From assembly GCA_947462335.1 (NCBI GenBank), contig OX381704.1, forward strand, positions 46,752,942 to 46,816,941: a stretch of DNA of 64,000 nt, read 5' to 3'. The stretch's first letter is position 1; each line of letters starts with the position of its first letter. A program made the translations under genes and the position numbers. This document shows, in pieces, positions 44,620 through 55,561 of this stretch. Under the pieces are notes generated by a model. The model was given only the letters and a program-made list of their open reading frames with translations. It ran no database searches and was not told where the DNA came from. This DNA comes from Harmothoe impar (Eukaryota; Annelida; Polychaeta; Phyllodocida; Polynoidae).

Positions 44620-44865
44620 GTGGAGTCCAATGTTCCCTCCTTCGTCCCAAACCACCATCCTTTTACTGTTTCATCTTATATTCATGACACGCCAAATAGC
44701 CTTCTGGTCGTCGAGCCGCATTTGTATGAGATGGAAACCGATGTTTCCTTCTACCCCAAGTGGTGTCCAGGAAAAGACAGCCTCCCGTTCAATACACCCC
44801 CTGGAGGTGTATATAAGCAAATTGACCTCCTCCCGCACCCAACGGTACCGTGGGAAACACAATAG
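44620..44865 (+). CDS. Unidentified short open frame
   Basis: An open frame of 81 codons with a natural-looking composition (…YEMETDVSFYPKWCPGKDS…, …VPWETQ stop). It starts after a stop without an ATG, so it would have to be an exon or a gene fragment. A neighbouring frame is also open. I recognise no family. TATATAAG at 44809-44816 within it suggests that the stretch may be promoter-proximal sequence instead. Confidence 0.2.
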   Translation: MESNVPSFVPNHHPFTVSSYIHDTPNSLLVVEPHLYEMETDVSFYPKWCPGKDSLPFNTPPGGVYKQIDLLPHPTVPWETQ

Positions 44866-45130
44866 TTAATGGCGAGCAACCCTCTCCCCGAACCCTCCCC
44901 TTTACTGATGCTGGCGTTTCAGGTAGCAAGCAAATTCCGGGTTCTCGCGAGAGGGCGCTGTTTGCTTTATATCGGGTTCCGGTTTCTCTGTGGCCTCATG
45001 GGATGTGCCATTTGCCTGATCGCTGCTTCTGCTCGGCCAATCAGCTTCGGCGAACTTCCTTCCACTTCCTGCCTGGCGGGAGTTTGGACTGAGTGACCGG
45101 TTTGTCGTCTGCCGAGCAGTCCCTATAGGG
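44800..45130 (+). promoter_or_regulatory. Promoter-like island with TCTCGCGAGA
   Basis: A G+C-richer patch contains TATATAAG (44809), the palindrome TCTCGCGAGA (about 44943), GGCCAATCAGC (CCAAT box, about 45034) and CACTTCCTG (ETS type, about 45063). TCTCGCGAGA is a strong core element of CpG promoters bound by BANP. A short hydrophobic ORF (ATG 44869) overlaps and has a donor-like CAG/GTAGCA at about 44923. No downstream gene could be attached to it; it may mark a nested transcript or an alternative promoter. Confidence 0.35.
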
Positions 45131-45337
45131 GTAATCTGGGCGGGGGTGGCAGACAAAGGCAAAATCTAATACGGCTAATACGATATCTCTCATTGAGATA
45201 CTAATATCCGGAACTCCATTTCTGCGTCCAGGAAAGTACATGAAACAAATCCATAAACAGGATGCAACAACCCCATCTGTGATTTTCCACCGTATACCAA
45301 CACCTACCCTACCCCTGACCTTAAATATGTGGACAGT

Positions 45338-45930
45338 CGAGGGAAAAGGGTCCTCCAAAGGTTAAACTCAATAATAAAATTTAGGTCATCAGCTTTCCAG
45401 TGATATATTTCATTGGCAGGTACGACTTCTAGTTTTTGAGAACTGGCTCCTTGAATATGTGTGGGTACTGTCCAATCTCAAATGCCAGTAAGCACTATCT
45501 TACTTTGTTTTAGAGATATCTCTATCTAAATAGCATAATTATGAAAATTCCCAAATATACAAACCTTTTCAAACATTTGGTCACAGCTTTTGATCTTAAA
45601 ATGGGATTTACATTCCGTTTTCAGCAAAGAAATCTTTGTGGGGCCTGTAATCATTAATTTATTGAAAAACTCAATTTAGAATGAAAATTATGTTTCCATG
45701 GCAACCAAGAAGTGCAAAAACATCAATTTAGGCCCAAAAACGTTCTTTTTATATTCCAAATATGGAAGGTTTTCACGAAAGTTGGAATTTTCTAAAGTAG
45801 CTTATTGTATTCTCAATCAAAAAGTAGTATAGAACAATTTTTATGATATTTTGAACATTGTTGCATATATGGAGCCCCCTGGTGGCCAAAGTTGGTACTA
45901 AAAATCCCCCGCTGAGGTCCCTTTTCCCTT
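45338..45930 (+). repeat. Dispersed repeat family R1, copy 2
   Basis: Same course as 8645-9235, ending in GAGCCCCCTGGTGGCCA (about 45872-45888), again a CTCF-core-like sequence (minus strand TGGCCACCAGGGGGCTC). Confidence 0.7.
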
Positions 45931-46031
45931 GTTGATCCACATATGTCTCTCAGACATAGTGGTACATGTACATGGGAAGGAGACCCATAGACGAATTCAC
46001 CAACGTACTTAGACAGCCTACCCTGCATGAT

Positions 46032-46116
46032 CTTAAACTTAAAGCGTTTCCCACTCACAATTCTAGTACTGTTCTAGTCTGCTATGTGGTAGGTGTGAGT
46101 GGTGAGAATGCCCCTG
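46032..46116. mobile_element. Short MITE, copy 2 (left end damaged)
   Basis: CCCACTCACAATTCTAGT, CTGTTCTAGTCTGCTATGTG and GTGAGAATGCCCCTGT match the element at 34873-34969; the left GGCATTCTCAC end is missing. Confidence 0.6.
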
Positions 46117-47405
46117 TAATTTTAAAGCATGCATATCCCACATAATCTGACAGTTGTATCCTGGTTTCTATCCGGGTATCTATCCCTTTTTTAACTGTAT
46201 AATGATAGGTCGCATTGCGCTTAGGTTTTCGGATTATGGGTTATGAATAGGGAAGAAAATGAGGGGGTAGGGAGGGGTCGGAGACACAGCCCCCTACATG
46301 GGGACTGAACAATAAGTATAGAAATACAATTTTAAAAGGGAAAAAGGTTCAGAGGCACAGTTCCTAATATAGTTTGTATAGGCTTACACCTCAGAGTAGA
46401 TACACCACAGGTGCCACTGTGCAGTTTTTGCTGGATGTGTATACTCTAAGATCATAAGGATACGAATGTCTAGGCACTTCGGTGAGTCCATCTCGACAAC
46501 CGTCCACAAAGGTCTTGTTCACTTTAAGTCACTTTAACACTGCTGCTTTAACACGGCCCCGACAAATCAATACTGCCCCCTCCCGGGTCCCTCTGTAAGT
46601 GTGCAATATTCTTGAGCCGAAGGCATTGGAATATGCAATTTGTGTACAGTTGTTCTCCGGGGATTTATATATCAAAGGCCTTAGGGGGTAGAGTGACATC
46701 ACTGAGAGACTGCTAGAATAACAATGGACTTCTTTAAAACATAAAAGGCGACGAAATAGTGAAGAATGGTGTGGTTGGCTACAGGTGTGTTGGCAGCGAT
46801 GCTCCTTATTATTGCATGCCAAATAATCCCCAGTGAGCTTAGTTTGCTGTACAGCTTATGGGATCAGCCAGATAATCAAACACTTTCTATTGGTTGAAAA
46901 GAACAGGGGACATGTCCCGGTAGTAGTTTCCCCATCAACTCTTTCCTCTCATAGATACAGTCACTGCATGCTGTATTGGACAAGGCACCATCATATATCC
47001 CTGTCGTCATTTCACAGATTTAATCAGCAAAATGAGCTAAAAGCTCCACATTGTGGAAGTATTGATTGTCTAGATAAGAAAGGTCTCGCTGGACGTTAAG
47101 CTACTCAGACAATGAATATGAATCACGTTGGGGGAAATGCTATCTCAAAAACAATATGCCAGACAAACAATCGGACCCGTGAACTTTCTTTGAAAGTTTA
47201 AAACACAGTCCAAGACTGCGGATGTAAATAGCTCTTGAATAGATATTAGGGAGGTTTGATTGGAGAACGTGTACAGCTACGAGTAGGCCTATACGGCAAG
47301 GGCTAGTGGAACAATTCTTTTTGGTTTTGTGAAGATTTTAAGTCATCGTAGTAGTCTCAAACTCTCACAAAAATTAGTCTCTGGGACGGTATGAGATGAA
47401 ATTGG
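46117..47405. other. Intronic DNA, no gene seen
   Basis: No splice-flanked frame. The ORFs at 46529-46822 (minus) and 46833-47099 have no recognisable content. Confidence 0.5.
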
Positions 47406-47607
47406 TTGTCATGATGCACCAATATATCCGTGACAAGAAACTCGACAGGGCTGCATTGGTACATCATACCACAGACTTGAATACAATTTATGTCTGTGAT
47501 CATACCAACCCTTCTGGGGTGTCTCAATCCCATACAGGGTCGGCATGATGCTTGAATGCAGCCCTGGCGAGTAACTCACCAGGGCTGCATTCGTGCATCA
47601 TGACGAC
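47406..47607. mobile_element. Double-hairpin MITE, copy 2
   Basis: Same design as 16547-16709. The right hairpin (GGCATGATGCTTGAATGCAG ... CTGCATTCGTGCATCATG, loop around GCGAGTAACTCACC) is well kept; the left half is diverged and carries an insertion of about 35 bases. Confidence 0.6.
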
Positions 47608-48882
47608 CAAGGGCATGAGGCATCAATGTACTATACCGTCCTTACGGTACTAATGCTCTTCAGAACAAAAAAGGGAAGGGGAGTTCAAACGTTAAGGTTT
47701 TAAGCACAGGATTCCCTCTCCAACGTCCAAATATCCCGTCTCTTTGGAAAGCAAATGCGACGTCCTTAATATGGGGTAGGCCGATTGATTTAAACAGAAC
47801 ATTGAAAAGTATTGCAGCAAATTCAGATGACCAGAGGCATGTGTGGTTTAAGCCACATTATAAATCATTCACTCTCCACTAATTCAGGTCAGTTTAGGAC
47901 AGATTTCAGCTGGTCATCAACTTAACAGATACTCCCTAAATGAAAGGGTCAATAACAACCGGGTTAGGGTAATTCCAACCATCTAGGTGATGGGTCTAAG
48001 TAAGTATAATCTGGTCACCTTAATCATGTACCAAACGTATCTAGACAAAAGCGGCGGATTAGCGGACCACACAAATTGCTGTTACGTCCTCTCGTGACGT
48101 ACGTATTGACTGATGTCGATACCTCCGTCAATACGTCAAACAAGGTTCAGGTTCACAGCCACAGGTAAAGTACTAGAAGGGCGTGACCCCTGACTCCAAA
48201 TGGCTGGCCTTCCACCTACATCAACCAACAGCGAGGCTATCTCCTCAGTTCGCTGCGTAAATGTTATCAGCTACAGAACTTTTAAAATCTTATAATTGAT
48301 TAAGGTCTATTTTTATATTTTCAGGTCAATGGTAAATACTGGAATCGTGACGCTAAAGGCACAAAATGAAAGTAAACGGAGTCAATTCTGCATCTACAGG
48401 AATCTCACTTTGATGTAAGCAACATTTAAAACATTAAAAAAAGTAATTAATTAGATAACCAATTTTAATTCAACATATTTTTATCTGAAATAAATTGGCA
48501 TTTTGGAGTATAAACTTAACATTCTATTACCATTCCAATGGTTTGAGAACTAGTATGCTAAAATTGAGTTTAGTTATAATTCCTGTTTAGGTGACTGAAA
48601 TGTCTTTGATATTAGCTAACATATGTGTGAACTGGGTATTAACAATTCCTATTACCTATTATACATTACTATTCCTGTAATCACAGTTTATTAGTATATT
48701 CACCGCGAAGTCCAAACCCCAGTGTATATATATGGGATGTTTTGTAGAGATATTGCTTTTAAAAAGATTTGATATCTGAATTACAACAGTAGAATGCATA
48801 TAACCACATTATTACCACGTCAGAAATGGGCATACAACATCTAATGGGCTACAAACTGTAACATTAATTCTATGGTTTCTAG
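47608..48882. other. Intron 1, right end; no gene seen
   Basis: Contains a palindromic patch, ACGTATTGAC...GTCAATACGT at about 48110-48137, beside TGACGTACGT and CGTGACGT (CRE-like). No exon candidate before the acceptor at 48882. Confidence 0.45.
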
Positions 48883-48966
48883 ATCCCTACAAGGGAATGC
48901 TCTCCTAAAGTCTATAGAGAAGGCTGCCTTCCACTTCAGCTGCCGTCCACATGGTTTGGCTAACCT
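48883..48966 (+). CDS. Receptor LRR exon (first repeat seen)
   Basis: Bounded by TTTCTAG and gtaagt, phase 2 to phase 2, 84 nt. It reads SLQGNALLKSIEKAAFHF..., an LRR unit with the central N and A-F of GpHR repeats. Joined to exon 1 it continues NMTHL-SLQGN without gap, so no LRR exon need be missing between them. Confidence 0.88.
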
Positions 48967-49122
48967 GTAAGTATGGCCCTACTTATGTATTGTATAAATA
49001 ATTCACTGTCAATTTACCCCCAAAATACCCTGGTATTTATGAATTTGATATGATTCACTGTAATCCATGAATGGTTTACAGCAGAGTTTACTTATCAACT
49101 CTTTCTTCCATTTGCTTATCAG

Positions 49123-49197
49123 GCACATTGAGAATTCACCAAATTTGGACACTATAGAGACGAGTGCCTTTGGTCAATTTGGAAACCTGAGATCATT
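49123..49197 (+). CDS. Receptor LRR exon
   Basis: 75 nt, acceptor TTATCAG, donor gtgagt, phase 2/2. Encodes HIENSPNLDTIETSAFGQF..., closely patterned on the N-L-x-x-I-x-x-x-A-F repeats of TSHR exon 4. Confidence 0.92.
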
Positions 49198-49239
49198 GTG
49201 AGTATTACTTACACCGAAAATAGAGTCAAGAGCGAGTCA

Positions 49240-49510
49240 TGGCTTGCTTTTTCTTACTCCCTTCAGATCTCACTCCCTTTCTGAAGGGAGTCGGGTACTT
49301 TTTTTTAGAAAGGGAGTTATACGATTCCCTTAGATGAGCCCTTGATTTGCTTCCAAACTGACTCCCTGATTATGACTATACCTTCAGAACCAGATTCTAG
49401 GTCATGCATAAACTCTCTGAATAGAGTGAGTCTTGTCACAGTGACTCCAGATGTAAAGGGAGTCAGTGAGCCGTTGGAATAGGGAGTCAAATTAGTAATG
49501 TATATCCCTT
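49240..49510. repeat. Cluster of GACTCCC/GGGAGTC motifs
   Basis: At least seven GACTCCC/GGGAGTC or close variants in about 270 bases of intron; a second cluster is at 50160-50530 and stray ones at 4190-4930. Probably subterminal repeats of a decayed element. Confidence 0.4.
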
Positions 49511-49610
49511 TTTCTCTATAATTATGCATAACCAGTTCAGGCCATTAGCCTAGCTCATCTTTATACACTATATCAGTGCAAGGTGTAAGAGGGATATGTA
49601 AGATACCTCA

Positions 49611-49806
<196 letters not shown>

Positions 49807-50851
49807 ATATTAGTTAATGTGAAGGACATCTGACTTATTGTGGATTTAACTTTCTCATGTTTCTACAAATCACGCGTGTAGAGGGTTCTTTACATAATAT
49901 ATCATGCTTATTCTAGAAATCTAAACTAACTGTTTCATGGAATGAATTATGACATTAAATCTTGATACTACAATAATCTATTGAGACATATACTAGGAAA
50001 GAGGCCTTAGTGTGCCCTGCACTAAGCACATTTCCGCAGTTCATGTCATATGTATTAATATAATTATCAATGTAACAGATTATGTGGACATAGAGATCTG
50101 AGCATACAGACAATACCATTTTAGGCACAGTGCTACCACATACAGGGACAAATTATGACCAGCTGTTTTACTCCCGTATACGCTTTCACTGACTCCCTGG
50201 GGGTAGTTCAGGCCACATCTGACTCCCTTTAGCTGGCATTAAATCCATGAACTTGATTTGTAAAGGACCCTCACTCTGATTTAAAAGGCTGTCGGATGAC
50301 CTCTAAATATAATATGCTAGATGGCAGTAGGCATTCTTCTGGTCTACTGCATAGTGCCTGCCTTGCACAGTGACTCTCTTTAGCATACCATCACTCACTA
50401 TTGTCACCTGACCTGGCCTGGGCTTAGTTTGGTCTAATTGAAAAGCAGTCATATCCATTGACAAGGGAGTCAGACCATGTCCAAAGGGGGCCAGGGCTAC
50501 GTCTGTGTCTCGAATCCCTTTGTGACTCGGTTTCTTTTCTCTTTTACATCTATCCTTCTTATAGAGAGCTAAATCCTAGTCATGAATAATTTAAGTATTT
50601 CTCTGCATTAATTTTGATCTCTGTGATTATTTGTATAATATCATGTTTAATAATAATCAGCTTACATTCAGTTGCAAAATTGATTATCAGATGGTCAAGT
50701 AACCGTGAAGTATTTGTTTCTGCTATTTCATGGGGGGAGATATTATTTCCCAATTGCTTCATGTGACTGACGCATCACAATAAAATACATACATTGTACA
50801 TGAAATAAATGTGTAACTCTGGCAGTTGCTTGTATCATGTTTCCTTTACAG

Positions 50852-50932
50852 GAGCCTGGCTAAGTGTGGCCTAACGTCCATCCCGGATTGGGGAATCTTC
50901 AGTCCCGGACTAAACCTGGCGCTGAACTGGCT
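50852..50932 (+). CDS. Receptor LRR exon
   Basis: 81 nt, acceptor CTTTACAG, donor gtaagt, phase 2/2. Encodes SLAKCGLTSIPDWGIFSPG..., equivalent to the GpHR repeat with x-x-T-G-L-x-x-F-P (TSHR exon 5). Confidence 0.92.
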
Positions 50933-51213
50933 GTAAGTGTGGCTTTAGTTAAAAATATGCTTCATCAATAGTTCAGATAACCCTCCCTCCACCACCAGCA
51001 GTCAGAATGTGCATGAGAGCTGGATATCATAATCTTAACAGACATGTCCAAGCACGGAACATCTGAAATACAGATAAAGGATATGTCAGACAGACCTTTG
51101 CCTTACCTATGTAAACATATGACCTACACAACGAATAGTAATAATTATGTGTCATGAAGATGCAGGATCCTAAGTCTCCATGTGATAGAATGGCATGTCT
51201 TTGTATGTTGCAG

Positions 51214-51288
51214 TGATTTGGGAGAAAACAGGATACAGAAGATCCCATCATACGCCTTCAGATACATAGATGGCGAAATCGGAGAATT
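51214..51288 (+). CDS. Receptor LRR exon
   Basis: 75 nt, acceptor GTTGCAG, donor gtaagt, phase 2/2. Encodes DLGENRIQKIPSYAFRYI..., a canonical LRR unit. Confidence 0.93.
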
Positions 51289-51488
51289 GTAAGTTCTGAT
51301 TAAAACTGGGGAAATCTAGAATCAACTTATTGACACAATTTGAATACATTACTTTTATTCATTTAATGATCACATTGAATCAAGCAGCCCCTTGTTGGAT
51401 CAGGAATCTGTGGGGTCTTGTCAAACACGTATTCAAGTTGTCTAAAATAAAACTTGGTGAGCAAAGTTTGTTTCTTATGTCATTGCAG

Positions 51489-51557
51489 GAATCTGAATAG
51501 AAATGAAATTGAAGAAATTGAGGAGTATGCGTTCTCAAATGCAAAGATAAAGAGCAT
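51489..51557 (+). CDS. Receptor LRR exon
   Basis: 69 nt, acceptor CATTGCAG, donor gtaagt, phase 2/2. Encodes NLNRNEIEEIEEYAFSNAKI; the short form (23 residues) matches the short TSHR exon 7 unit (NNGFTSVQGYAFNG-type). Confidence 0.93.
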
Positions 51558-51689
51558 GTAAGTATTATGTCATGTCTGATTGAGTGAATATAGATAATAT
51601 CTTGGGCCTACTTATAATACACTAAAGTCTTGCTGAAGATTGATATTGCGTATGATAAATATGTGGCTCAACACACGAGAAGGTCCCTT

Positions 51690-52262
51690 CGGCGGGGGGT
51701 CGGATATTTAGTTCTGGCTTTGGCCACCAGGGGGCATCAGAATGGCCAAATACTGATAGATATGCCCAAAACCGCTTTAGGGTACTTTTTTTTATGGAGA
51801 ATACATTGTTTTCCTTAGAATTGTTCCATCTTTAGTGCCAACATTCTATATTTGGAATGTAAATGGAAATTGGCACATATTGCACTTTGTGGTTGCCATG
51901 GAAACCATTCGATGTTTTCTAAGTGGAACATTTTGGCCCTAGTCTCTTGGAAATCCCATCAGCTACTCAAAACTGAAAGCAGACCTCGAAAATTTGTCCT
52001 AGAACCAAATTTACATGAAATATTTACACACTTTTAATGTAATTTTTAGAAAATTTGACTTTTTCATCATTTTTGGTGGTTATCATGTGATACCGTGCAT
52101 TTAGGGTTTATTTGTCATTTTCAGTTATGAGTACCAACTCATGTTCTAGATATGATTCCCACAAAACTACCAGGAGTATCTTAGCTACTGATATATCATT
52201 TTTAAGATCATGACACAAACTTTAATCATTAATTTCTCCCTGAGTACCCCTTTTCATGTGCC
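51690..52262 (-). repeat. Dispersed repeat family R1, copy 3 (inverted)
   Basis: Reverse-orientation copy of the repeat at 8645 and 45338, lying in the intron between two LRR exons. Its end carries TGGCCACCAGGGGGCATC at 51721-51738 on the + strand, the same CTCF-core-like position as the other copies. Confidence 0.7.
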
Positions 52263-52425
52263 TGGTCACATATATGTGGACAACGTGAAAGATACAACTA
52301 TATTTCTAACAGCTATACTTAATCGCCCACGGCCAAATACTTGCAGGAAAGATTGCTAATACGTGTGACATGTGTAATATGATTAAAGACGTTTTGTTCA
52401 ACCAGAGTTATGTCCTCTTATTTAG

Positions 52426-52500
52426 AGATCTGTCGGATAATCAGAAACTGACGATACTGAGTGACCATGCTTTCACAAACACTACACTTCTACGTAACTT
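52426..52500 (+). CDS. Receptor LRR exon
   Basis: 75 nt, acceptor TTATTTAG, donor gtaagt, phase 2/2. Encodes DLSDNQKLTILSDHAFTNT..., equivalent to TSHR exon 8 (N-x-x-L-T-x-I-x-x-x-A-F). Confidence 0.93.
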
Positions 52501-52902
52501 GTAAGTATAGAATATCTACGTAACACTACAAGTAGTATGTGGGTTCATCCCATAACGCAATATAGAGAATACTAAACACCAAATGCAGTTCACAGTGCAA
52601 GTATTGCTTGAATTTCCTAAATATCTACTTTATCTATGAAAAATCCTGCTGTAAGTGTGTTATACAAAAGTTCCTAGTATGGGCTACCTGGAATCTAGTG
52701 GGGTTGTTAAACGGACAATACCAAAATACTCAGGGGGTTATTCTGACGAGGACACAAGATTGTCACAATGACCATTTTAGATCGTCACAATGACGACCTC
52801 AGGTTGTATATTTTGGTATTAAGAACTTGAATCAAAGGTTTAGAATTAGTATTTTCAGCGGTTTTAGCTTAATGTTGAATCATACGTTTATCTTTCTTCC
52901 AG

Positions 52903-55561
52903 GGATCTCTCCAGGACTAAAATCTCTAACCTGCCAGTGTCTGGGCTGGATCATCTGAGGAATCTCACCCTGAGGGAGGTGTACACCCTCAAGATATTCC
53001 CTCCTATACTGAGATTCATCTCCGTCAAGAACATGCACCTCACCTACCCTTACCACTGCTGTGCCCTCAAGTACCCAGAGCGACAGTACGCCAAGGTCTA
53101 CAAGCAGGTCATGGAGGAGATCGCACGCACATGTGCCACTACCTCCACTGTGACGTCACCAATGACGTCACCAAGTGAAGCTACGACAGCGCCATCTTTC
53201 GGCAGCAGCCTGGGGGACTCATCCCTCAGGCTTGGTGACAGGAACAAACGCGTGCCACGCTGGTTAAGGCCCGCTCTGGACGTGATCCGCGGTCATGATC
53301 CACGGAAGGAGAGGTTGATAATAAGTGTCCATGGTGAGGATGAGGATGACCCTTATCTATCCATCACCAAGGTGCACCACACTGCTGATAACAGGCGGCA
53401 GTACAGAAGTATCTCGGATGGTGGCTGGGGGCCGTGGGAGAAGACCAATGAGACCAGTGGTCAGACTCCTGACCAGTCCCAGTCCCAGTCAGCCCAGGGC
53501 AGGTGGGTGACGAGCACTATAGATGCTAATGAACCAATACACCAATACCTGTGTGGAGCTATTAACTGGCGCAACCGGACTTGCACTCCTGAACCAGATG
53601 CTCTCAATCCTTGTGAGGATGTGATGGGATACATGTGGCTGCGGATCGTGGTCTGGTTTGTAGTGTCCACTGCACTGATAGGTAACCTCATTGTCCTGGT
53701 AGTGACCACCTCCTGCCAGTGCCGCATGACAGTGGCCAAGTTCCTCATGTGTAACCTGGCCTTTGCCGACCTCTGCCTGGGTGCTTACCTCTTCCTACTC
53801 GCCGCCTATGACCTCCACACCAGTGGGGTCTACTTTGCATATGCCATTGCGTGGCAGACTGAAGGGGGGTGCCAGGCGGCAGGCTTCCTCTCTACCTTCT
53901 CCATCTGTCTCTCTATCTTCACCTTGACAATCATCACCTTGGAGAGGTGGTACGCCATAACCCACGCCATCAATCTCTCTAAACGGCTCCGCATGCGCAG
54001 AGCGCGTCATGTGTTGGTTTGTGGCTGGTTCTACTCGTTGGTGATGGCCACTCTGCCGCTGTTGGGGGTGAGCAGCTATGGCATGACCAGCTTGTGTCTC
54101 CCAATGGACACCACTACTAGATTAGCTCAGGCCTATGTTTTCATCCTCCTGATCACCAATGCCCTGGCTTTTCTTGTCATTCTGGGCTGCTACATTGACA
54201 TATACCGCCAGGTCACCAACCCTGTGCACTCCTCTGTGGCTGGCAGGAACGACGCTATCATTGCCAAACGGATGGCCATCCTAGTGTTCACAGACTTTGC
54301 CTGCCTCTTCCCTATTGCTTTCTTTGGGATCACAGCGGCTATTGGCTACCCTCTTATCACAGTGACAGATTCCAAGATCCTCCTGGTGTTCTTCTTCCCA
54401 CTTAACTCCTGTGCCAACCCCTTTCTGTATGCCATCATCACCAAACAGTTCAGGAAGGACCTTCAGATCCTGTACAAGAAGTGCTCCTTGTGTGACCTCA
54501 CGGGGACCAGGTACCGGGCTGTGTATACCAGCACCCCCATCTCCAACTCACACTCCAGGACCAGCCAGGCTATGAACGTGGAGGCCTCCTGTTGGGCCTC
54601 TATTTGTCCATGCTGCATCTGCTACAGTGGGTGTTCAAGGGACAGACCTTTAGACCATGCCAACTCCACACCACGCTCCAACCGGCGGGGGGTCACTGTC
54701 ACAGGAAAGGCAAGGCCCAATGGTGCAGCCATCGTCAATGGCCATGGTCCCAAACCCTCCAATCTAAGAGACACACATGACCTCACAACCCGTAAGCTGA
54801 GCACTGTGCCCGAAGTCAACCATACCTCTGAAGTTGAGACCCCAGTGATAGCCATCGAAAAGGACATACCCGATGTGAACATTGAGGGCACCACTGAGGA
54901 GGTGGCTTTTCAGCAACTTCTGCAGAGCTTGGAGGATGGAACCGTTTCCAACGCACCGAGCCTCAGTTGGGGTGGCAAGATGGCGGCTTCCACGACAGAT
55001 ACCTCTCTGTATAGTAACAGTAGCACAGGGGAGAATGGGACAGTCATAAACAGGGCCTCCTCTGAGGAGGGGAGGTTTGATGACTGGAATGGTTCTTGCA
55101 CCAACCAGTCATCCCCCAACGAGCCCCCTGTAACTGGGCAGCCTGACCCAGCACAGCACAGAAACAGGTCCCATACAGAGGAGCCTGATGTTAACACTCC
55201 CAACCAGAACTCTGATACCCAGACTGGTGAGAAGCATGCTTACAATAACCCATCTCTAGAGGATCCGCCACAGGAAGGTCAAACAGAGCAGGAAGAACTC
55301 CTCCCTGCCGCCAACATCCAGCACAGGTGTTGTTCTGAGGACATTGGGGTGAAGACAGTGGACACTGAGGGGGTGTCCCTAGGTGAGCCCCACTGCACGG
55401 CACCCTGCTCTAGATGCAGTGTCCGCTTGTTAAAGGGGTCCCAGGAGGAAGAAGACCTTGAGCAGGATGAAGACATCACAGCTGAGGAACTAGACACACT
55501 CGTTGAACAGAACGACGCTGGGCAATCTGAGGGAAACTCCTATCAAGTGACCAAGCTTTAG
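52903..55561 (+). CDS. Receptor last exon: LRR end, hinge, 7TM, long cytoplasmic tail
   Basis: This exon encodes the signalling half of an LGR type A receptor (TSHR/FSHR/LHCGR family), a cell-surface G-protein-coupled receptor for cystine-knot glycoprotein hormones (thyrostimulin/GPA2-GPB5 type in invertebrates). It opens with DLSRTKISNLPVSGLDHL (last LRR) and the Cys-box YPYHCCA. The hinge follows, then NPCEDVMGY (about 53606-53632), the conserved internal-agonist segment. Seven hydrophobic helices span about 53630-54470, with ERW at 53942-53950 in place of DRY, WQTEGGC at the first outer loop, CLPMDT, IAKRMAILVFTDF (TM6) and NPFLY at 54416-54430. The match to vertebrate GpHR membrane helices is very close. 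The tail of about 360 residues is several times longer than the vertebrate one, with CSLCD near the membrane, a second Cys cluster (54586-54640) and an acidic end (EEEDLEQDEDITAEELD). The stop is TAG at 55559. Vertebrates split hinge and 7TM parts over two exons; here they are fused. Confidence 0.96.
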
